From the NCBI GenBank assembly GCA_965202845.1, contig OZ241856.1, positions 2,356,001-2,420,000 of the forward strand: a DNA stretch of 64,000 nt, given 5' to 3'. The notes under the pieces are model-generated. The model did no database searches and had not been told where the DNA came from. It saw nothing but the letters and a program-made list of their open reading frames with translations. The position numbers and the translations under genes were made by a program. Below, in pieces: positions 59,550 to 64,000 of the stretch; position 1 is the stretch's first letter, and each line of letters starts with the position of its first letter. Origin of the DNA: CBDATA01 sp965202845 (GTDB lineage: Bacteria > Acidobacteriota > Vicinamibacteria > Marinacidobacterales > Marinacidobacteraceae).

Positions 59550-61565
59550 CTACTTCGCCGTGCACTTGGCGAAGTTGGCGACGTTCGCGCCGCTGTCCTT
59601 GGCGAGATTGCCGTCCGCCGTGTCCGGCGGATTGTCCGCCATCAGGCCCTGCGCGTCCCACTCGCAGCTGATAGTCACCGTCCGGGTCGCCTCGCAACCG
59701 AAGAGGCCGTCGATGAACCGGACGTCGTAGTCCATCTCCCACCTGGCGTCGCAGATCTCGTCGTCCGCGTCGTTGTCGGCGTTCGTGCACATCTCGGCGT
59801 CATCCGGCGACGGGTAGTTGTCGGCCTTGCCGTCCGGCAGCTTCTTGTCGTTGCCGCTCGCGGTGGCGTCGCTGTCCTTCCCGTAGAGGTCCACCTTGCC
59901 GAAGTCCCCCATCGTCGGGTCCCCGTCCGGGTCCATCAGGGTCATCCAGATGAAATCGTGCTGGCCACTTTGCGTATGGTTCCGGTACGAACTCCGAGTG
60001 CCCGATTTGATGTTGTCACCTGTAAAATGGTAGAAGTCCGTGAAGGTCCGGCGGCCGCCCGAGGCAAGACTTCCTTCGCCCGGATATTTGGGGCCCGTGT
60101 CGTTCCTGAGCTTGCCGTTCAGGTTGTCGTCGAACCAGAGCCGCTTGAAACGCCTGGACTTCGCGCTCTTCGGCTTCACCTCCCAGTTGCGCAGCTTGAC
60201 GCCTCCGTTCGTCGTGCCGCCGGCGCTGGTGGTCGCGCCGGTTCCCGACGTCTGAAACGTGACGGCGCCCCAGCCCCCGGCGAGTGCCTGGTCCACCTCC
60301 TCCTCGAGCAACTCGCAGACATCCACCTGGTCGGCCGCCATGAAGGTAACGGGCGCACACTTCAGCTCCTTGAACGGGTCCTCCTTCCATTTCACCTTGC
60401 CCCAGGAGACCGAGGAATCCCTGGCGGAGACTTGGACGCTGTAGCCCGAGAGATAGTTCCCGTTCTTCGGATTGGTTTGCTGCCTGTCGCCTCCGGCGCT
60501 CAACCGAAAACAACTGTCGGGCTTGTGGATGCCGCTTCTGCTTTTCCCGTACTCCCTGTCTTCTTCGCAGACGTTGGACAGCTTGGTTTGCTTCACCGGC
60601 GCGCCGCCCCCCGTCGGGGCGATCACGGTGCGGACGCCATCGCCGTACTCGGCGTTGTCCTTGAGATCCATGGGAAGCGGCTTGTTCGCCCCCCTGGGCG
60701 CGTCCGGCCCCATGACGTCGTAGTTCTTCCCGTACCTGACGCCTTCGAACGCATGTTCCACCGTCATCGCCACATTCGAACTCGACACCCAGCCGACATC
60801 GATCCCGTCATCCCCGGTCCAAAGCGCCGGATCGTCCGGATTGCTGCTTCCCCTTTGCAAGACGGAATTGAGATCGTTGTCGACCCTGCCGACTTGAAGC
60901 TCCATCTTCGGATCCCAAGCGGCGCAGACCGCCGAGTCGGCGAGCGTGATCTCCGGCGCCATCGGCTTCTCCATCGACGCCTCCGAGCAATGGAACGGCC
61001 CGCAGGTGATGTGCATCACCTCGCTCTCCGGAACCGTCTCCTGTCCGGCGCCCACACTCACTCTGGTCGCCTTGAAGGTCACGCCCATGCCAACCACCTC
61101 CGACTGCATCGCCTTCCAGTCGACGTTCTGGAACGGCATGTTGTCCTGCCCGCCGGTGACCCCGACCCCGTTCGGAACCGGGTCCAGCCACATCGGGACG
61201 AGGATCGCGTCGTGCGAGCTCTTCACCACCATCTTCCCGTTCACCGAGGCCATCGCCTTCGCCTCGTCGGTCATGGCGTCCGGGCACATTGCGTACCCCA
61301 TGCAGTCCTTGTCCATGTCGGCCATCGGGGGCGTCATGGAAATCGTGAACGGCTCCGGTTCGGGTTCCGGCTCCGGCTCGGGAGTCGGTTCCGGAGCCGG
61401 AGCGGGTTCGGGGGCCGGCTCAGGCGCGGGGGCCGGTGCGGGAGCGGGAGCCGGCGCGGGAGTCGGCTCCTCTTCGTCGCCGCATCCGGCGAGCGTCAAG
61501 GCGCAAACGAGCGCCGGGATCAGCCACCGGTAATTTCGGGGGGGGGGGGGGGGAAGGGATTTCAT
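59550..61565 (-). CDS. Large lipoprotein, paralogue 2 (frame ON)
   Basis: A 671-residue lipoprotein from ATG 61563-61565 with a GAGG ribosome-binding site. The N-terminus is MKSLPPPPPRNYRW, in which the prolines come from the 16-C run, followed by VCALTLAGCGDEEEP (lipobox) and the PA/PE linker. The mature part is co-linear with paralogue 1: the same Cys-rich block near residue 80 (DKDCMGYAMCPDAMTDEAKA), the same WKEDPFKELKCAPVTF and VDVCELLEEEVDQALAGGWG, and the same acidic C-terminus ending NVANFAKCTAK. Function is unknown; a surface-exposed lipoprotein is likely. It lies 51 bp downstream of the coiled-coil gene. Confidence 0.85.
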   Translation of the reverse strand: MKSLPPPPPRNYRWLIPALVCALTLAGCGDEEEPTPAPAPAPAPAPAPEPAPEPAPAPEPTPEPEPEPEPEPFTISMTPPMADMDKDCMGYAMCPDAMTDEAKAMASVNGKMVVKSSHDAILVPMWLDPVPNGVGVTGGQDNMPFQNVDWKAMQSEVVGMGVTFKATRVSVGAGQETVPESEVMHITCGPFHCSEASMEKPMAPEITLADSAVCAAWDPKMELQVGRVDNDLNSVLQRGSSNPDDPALWTGDDGIDVGWVSSSNVAMTVEHAFEGVRYGKNYDVMGPDAPRGANKPLPMDLKDNAEYGDGVRTVIAPTGGGAPVKQTKLSNVCEEDREYGKSRSGIHKPDSCFRLSAGGDRQQTNPKNGNYLSGYSVQVSARDSSVSWGKVKWKEDPFKELKCAPVTFMAADQVDVCELLEEEVDQALAGGWGAVTFQTSGTGATTSAGGTTNGGVKLRNWEVKPKSAKSRRFKRLWFDDNLNGKLRNDTGPKYPGEGSLASGGRRTFTDFYHFTGDNIKSGTRSSYRNHTQSGQHDFIWMTLMDPDGDPTMGDFGKVDLYGKDSDATASGNDKKLPDGKADNYPSPDDAEMCTNADNDADDEICDARWEMDYDVRFIDGLFGCEATRTVTISCEWDAQGLMADNPPDTADGNLAKDSGANVANFAKCTAK
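61538..61553. repeat. Poly-G(16) tract (poly-C on the coding strand)
   Basis: Sixteen G lie inside the coding region of lipoprotein paralogue 2, three codons after its ATG. At this length the frame is open; adding or losing one base would break it. Confidence 0.9.
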
Positions 61566-61616
61566 GTTCGTGCTGCCTCAAAGGAAAGCCGAGCAAGTCG
61601 GGAAATGTGGCGCGCG

Positions 61617-62021
61617 CTATCCGTCCGTACCGGTTCGGGGTTGGCCCGGGCGACCCAATGGCGGAGCCACGCGCACCCGAAGGTAGGTCTCCAGCGTCGC
61701 TTTGATCTCGATCATGGCATTCTCCAACAAGCGCATCCGATGGGTCAGGGCCCCGATCTGCTCGCGGATGTCCTCATTCTCCTTGCGGACGGCCTCGATC
61801 TTTTCGCCGAATTCCGTGCGGACGGCCTCGATCTTTTCGCCGAATTCCGTGCGGAGGCTCTCAATCTTCTCTCCGAGATCCGTTCGGACGCCCTCGACCT
61901 TCTTGTCAATTTCCGCACGGAGTTCCACGCGGGCCGCCCTGACCTGATGCAAAATCGCAATCCCGAAGGCTGCGATCGTGCCGAGGATGGCGAACAGGTC
62001 CTGCGCAAGCATGGGCGGCAT
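61617..62021 (-). CDS. Membrane-anchored coiled-coil protein
   Basis: A 134-residue protein with an N-terminal membrane helix (LFAILGTIAAFGIAILHQV) and a coiled coil built from 11-residue units (GEKIESLRTEF, GEKIEAVRTEF, GEKIEAVRKEN). Starts are possible at 62021 (MPPMLAQ) or 62012 (MLAQ). It resembles small DUF1640-like bacterial coiled-coil proteins. The repeat is visible at DNA level as a perfect 33-bp tandem pair. Partner and function unknown. It may be co-transcribed with lipoprotein paralogue 2. Confidence 0.7.
   Translation of the reverse strand: MPPMLAQDLFAILGTIAAFGIAILHQVRAARVELRAEIDKKVEGVRTDLGEKIESLRTEFGEKIEAVRTEFGEKIEAVRKENEDIREQIGALTHRMRLLENAMIEIKATLETYLRVRVAPPLGRPGQPRTGTDG
61785..61850. 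repeat. 33-bp perfect tandem repeat inside the coiled-coil gene
   Basis: Two identical 33-bp units (61785-61817 and 61818-61850), each 11 codons, followed by a third diverged unit (61851-61883). Unequal exchange could change the coiled-coil length in steps of 11 residues. Confidence 0.9.
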
Positions 62022-62148
62022 TGTACCACATGTGGGAGACGACGCCGGGACAAAGCCCGCCGAATGGCGGGCGGCGCTCAACCGGATTCTTGCGGACCGG
62101 CGGGAGCGGCCGGTGGTTCGCTACTGCGGCTCCGGCCCTGCCACGCCT

Positions 62149-62171
62149 CCCCGGGGCCAATCGGCCCCGGA
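62149..62171. repeat. GC-rich hairpin element 3
   Basis: CCCCGGGGCC then AATC then GGCCCCGG forms an 8-bp or longer stem just before the Nfu-type gene. It is the third relative of 57172-57195. The rest of the 172-bp gap shows nothing further. Confidence 0.65.
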
Positions 62172-62193
62172 GTTCCTCGCTAGAATCCACCGC

Positions 62194-62802
62194 ATGGACA
62201 AAAAGGCGGCGACCCGCATCCAGATCCGGGCCGAACCCCGCGACAACGCCACCTGCCGTTTCGTGCTGGACCGGGCGGTGTTCCCCGGCGGGTCCGCCTG
62301 GTTCGAGTCCGGCGGGGAACGCGCCGCCGACTCGCCGATGGCGCGGTCCCTCCTCGAGCTGCCGGACGTGGAGGGGGTCCTCGTCCAGGACGAGGTGATC
62401 ACCGTCCACGCCCGGGAGCAGCGCAGCTGGATGCCGCTGGGACGCGAAATCGGCCGGCGCATCCGGGAGGTGATGGAGGACAAGGCACCCCCGGTGGATC
62501 CCGGGGTGCTGGAGGGGCTTCCCGCGCCCGACGAGATCCGGGACCGGGTGCGGCGGGTGCTCGAGGACGAAATCAATCCGGCGGTGGCGTCCCACGGCGG
62601 GTGGATCGACCTCGTCGGGGTGGAGAAGAACCAGGTCTTCCTGCGGATGGGCGGCGGGTGCCAGGGGTGCGGGATGGCCACCGCCACGCTGCGGCAAGGG
62701 GTGGAACGGGCCTTGCGCCGCTCGGTTCCCGAAATTGGCGCGATCCTCGACACCACCGACCACGCCGCCGGGCAGAACCCGTACTACGAACCGGCGCGCT
62801 AG
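62194..62802 (+). CDS. Nfu-type iron-sulfur cluster scaffold protein
   Basis: A 202-residue protein with an N-terminal Nfu_N domain (LDRAVFPGGSAWFESG, DSPMARSLLELPDVEGVLVQDEVITV) and a C-terminal NifU-like domain (IRDRVRRVLEDEINPAVASHGGWIDLVGV) with the cluster-binding Cys pair in GGGCQGCGMATATLRQGVE. It hands Fe-S clusters to apo-proteins and fits the need of enzymes such as SdhB. The ATG at 62194 is chosen because it gives the family-length N-terminal domain. It is 13 bp upstream of lptD on the same strand. Confidence 0.92.
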   Translation: MDKKAATRIQIRAEPRDNATCRFVLDRAVFPGGSAWFESGGERAADSPMARSLLELPDVEGVLVQDEVITVHAREQRSWMPLGREIGRRIREVMEDKAPPVDPGVLEGLPAPDEIRDRVRRVLEDEINPAVASHGGWIDLVGVEKNQVFLRMGGGCQGCGMATATLRQGVERALRRSVPEIGAILDTTDHAAGQNPYYEPAR

Positions 62803-62815
62803 GGCGCCGGCTCCG

Positions 62816-64000
62816 GTGTCCGGCGCGCGGGTCGCAGGATTCCTGCTGCCGGCCGCCCTGCTTCTGGTCGCCGGGCCCGCCGCCGGGCAGATGGAGCGGC
62901 AGCAGGCGCCTCCGGTGGCGTGGCCCCACGCCGCCACCGCAGCCGGGGCCTTGGTCACCCGCGCCGAGCGGGTGGAGCGAAACGGCGGCCACCTGATCCT
63001 CGACGGCTACGCCCAGCTGGGGTTCGGGCGGCTCCGGGTGCAAGCCGACCGCATCGAGGTCTGGGAGGACGAGATGCGGATCGAGGCGGTCGGCAACGTG
63101 GTGTTCGAGCGCGGAAACGAAAAGGTGGTGGCGGAGAAGCTCTCGGCGAGCCTCGGCGGCACAAGGGTGCGGTTCGAGAACGCCAGGGGCATCCTCGGAC
63201 AGGATTTCTACTTCGTGGCCGAGTCGGTGGAAGAGGACGACGACGGGAACTACATCCTCGAACGGGGGGCGTTCACCACCTGCGCGCAGCCGACGCCCCG
63301 GTGGAATTTCACCGCGAGCCGCGCGGTGGTGCGCCCGCAGAAGAGCGTCTGGCTGCGAAACGTGGCGTTCCGGGTCAAGGGGGTGCCGGTGGCCTGGATC
63401 CCGGCGATGTACTACCCGATCGACGAATCCGGGCGCCAGACCGGGTTCCTGATGCCCCGCTACGCCCGCTCGGACAAGCGCGGGCACCTGGTGAGCCAGG
63501 CCTTTTACTGGGCGATCAACCGCTCCATGGACCTCACCGCGAGTCTCGACCACTTCACGGTGGCGGGAACCGGGGTCGGCATGGAGTACCGATACCGCGG
63601 CGAGGCCGGCTCGTCGGGAGAGGCCGACGGCTTCCTCATCAACGACAAGACCACCGAGGCCAGGGAGTATTCGCTCCATTACCGGGTGAACCAGCGCTTT
63701 CCCGGGCCGGGCCGGGTGCGGCTGAGCGCGTTCGGCGACCAGTTCTCCAGCTTCGACTTCAGCAACCGGTTCCAGGACTCCTTCTCCGGCTCCACCCGGC
63801 GGTACAAGCGGCTCAAGGCCGACCTGAGCGCCTCGCTCTTCCGCCACTCGGTGAAATTCCGGGTGGACCGCAAGGACACCCAGTACACCTCGAGGAGCAG
63901 CCGTCGCCAGACGATGCCGCAGATCAACATCAAGCGGCGCAGCCTCGGGCTGATCGGGCGCTACGTCCAGCTGGGGTACGAGCTGGACTATGTGCGGGTG
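62816..64000 (+). CDS. lptD: LPS-assembly protein LptD, N-terminal part
   Basis: The first 395 codons, from GTG 62816, run off the right edge. A signal peptide (LLPAALLLVAGPAAGQ) is followed by an LptA/OstA-like jelly-roll (RADRIEVWED... GNVVFERGNEKVVAEKL) and the start of the LptD barrel: GAFTTCAQPTPRWNFTA, VWLRNVAFRVKGVPVAWIPAMYYPID and TGFLMPRY, all strongly conserved in LptD. LptD with LptE inserts lipopolysaccharide into the outer leaflet. Its presence shows a true LPS-type outer membrane. Disulfide-forming Cys are partly visible (TTCAQ). Confidence 0.93.
   Translation, partial: MSGARVAGFLLPAALLLVAGPAAGQMERQQAPPVAWPHAATAAGALVTRAERVERNGGHLILDGYAQLGFGRLRVQADRIEVWEDEMRIEAVGNVVFERGNEKVVAEKLSASLGGTRVRFENARGILGQDFYFVAESVEEDDDGNYILERGAFTTCAQPTPRWNFTASRAVVRPQKSVWLRNVAFRVKGVPVAWIPAMYYPIDESGRQTGFLMPRYARSDKRGHLVSQAFYWAINRSMDLTASLDHFTVAGTGVGMEYRYRGEAGSSGEADGFLINDKTTEAREYSLHYRVNQRFPGPGRVRLSAFGDQFSSFDFSNRFQDSFSGSTRRYKRLKADLSASLFRHSVKFRVDRKDTQYTSRSSRRQTMPQINIKRRSLGLIGRYVQLGYELDYVRV

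Overview
This 64 kb window is GC-rich DNA from a Gram-negative (diderm) bacterium. It carries an LptD outer-membrane LPS assembly gene, two TonB-dependent-receptor-like outer-membrane proteins with an N-terminal carboxypeptidase-regulatory-like domain, many lipoprotein signal peptides, Na+-NQR and a succinate dehydrogenase. Two Oar-like receptors together with a CRTAC1/ASPIC-type FG-GAP protein, TPR proteins and a 7-haem TPR lipoprotein suggest Acidobacteriota or a near relative. That placement is inference from gene families, not from a marker gene. No rRNA, tRNA or CRISPR array was seen.

Layout. 1-5120 (minus): a LOG-like protein, mfd, a SurA-like lipoprotein and the start of nqrA. 5176-8851 (plus): a TIG/beta-propeller protein, a class V aminotransferase and an AAA ATPase, all overlapping. 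8905-12007 is a decayed defence-like patch: a DrmA-like N-terminus joined out of frame to the C-terminus of a UvrD-like helicase, then a small membrane-protein gene split by an intact ISL3-family insertion sequence (10441-11908, 8-bp target duplication AGTAGGGA). 12036-16442: an FAD oxidoreductase and a homoserine dehydrogenase separated by a 333-bp tandem duplication, a WYL regulator and an exported Pcm-like methyltransferase. 16435-23374 (plus): a Tsx-like porin, then sdhC-like/sdhA/sdhB, a small membrane protein, an M19 dipeptidase and a 2OG-Fe(II) oxygenase, mostly joined by overlapping stop and start codons. 23394-24655: a Fic gene bracketed by 65-bp direct repeats. 24654-29796 (minus): an Nramp-like transporter, a MacB-like ABC pair and a Type II restriction-modification pair. 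29949-39144: two tandem M20-like lipoproteins, a DUF885-like lipoprotein, another MacB-like permease, an aldo/keto reductase fused to a RidA-like domain, and an APC permease. 39196-41590: an NHL-propeller lipoprotein, a Phd/VapC toxin-antitoxin pair, a truncated antitoxin copy and a duplicated receptor 3' end with its terminator. 41541-57139: two Oar-like receptors with VOC, haem/TPR, DUF4097-like, Uma2, AAA, MNT, TPR and CRTAC1 genes. 57217-61565: two paralogous 670-residue lipoproteins. 61617-64000: a coiled-coil protein, an Nfu-type Fe-S scaffold and the first 395 codons of lptD.

The most notable signal is at the two paralogous lipoproteins. Each has its Shine-Dalgarno-preceded ATG immediately before a long poly-C run on the coding strand (23 C and 16 C). 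The 16-C gene is in frame with its lipoprotein signal. The 23-C gene is out of frame from that ATG and would be in frame with 21 or 24 C. This is what slipped-strand phase variation of a surface lipoprotein family looks like. Homopolymer sequencing error is the main alternative.

Peptide and amino-acid handling recurs (M19, M20 x2, DUF885-like, APC permease, class V aminotransferase), as does outer-membrane import, which fits a peptide-scavenging lifestyle. Signs of gene turnover (IS, tandem duplications, truncated defence and toxin genes) cluster at 8.9-13.8 kb, 23.4-29.8 kb and 40.4-41.6 kb.
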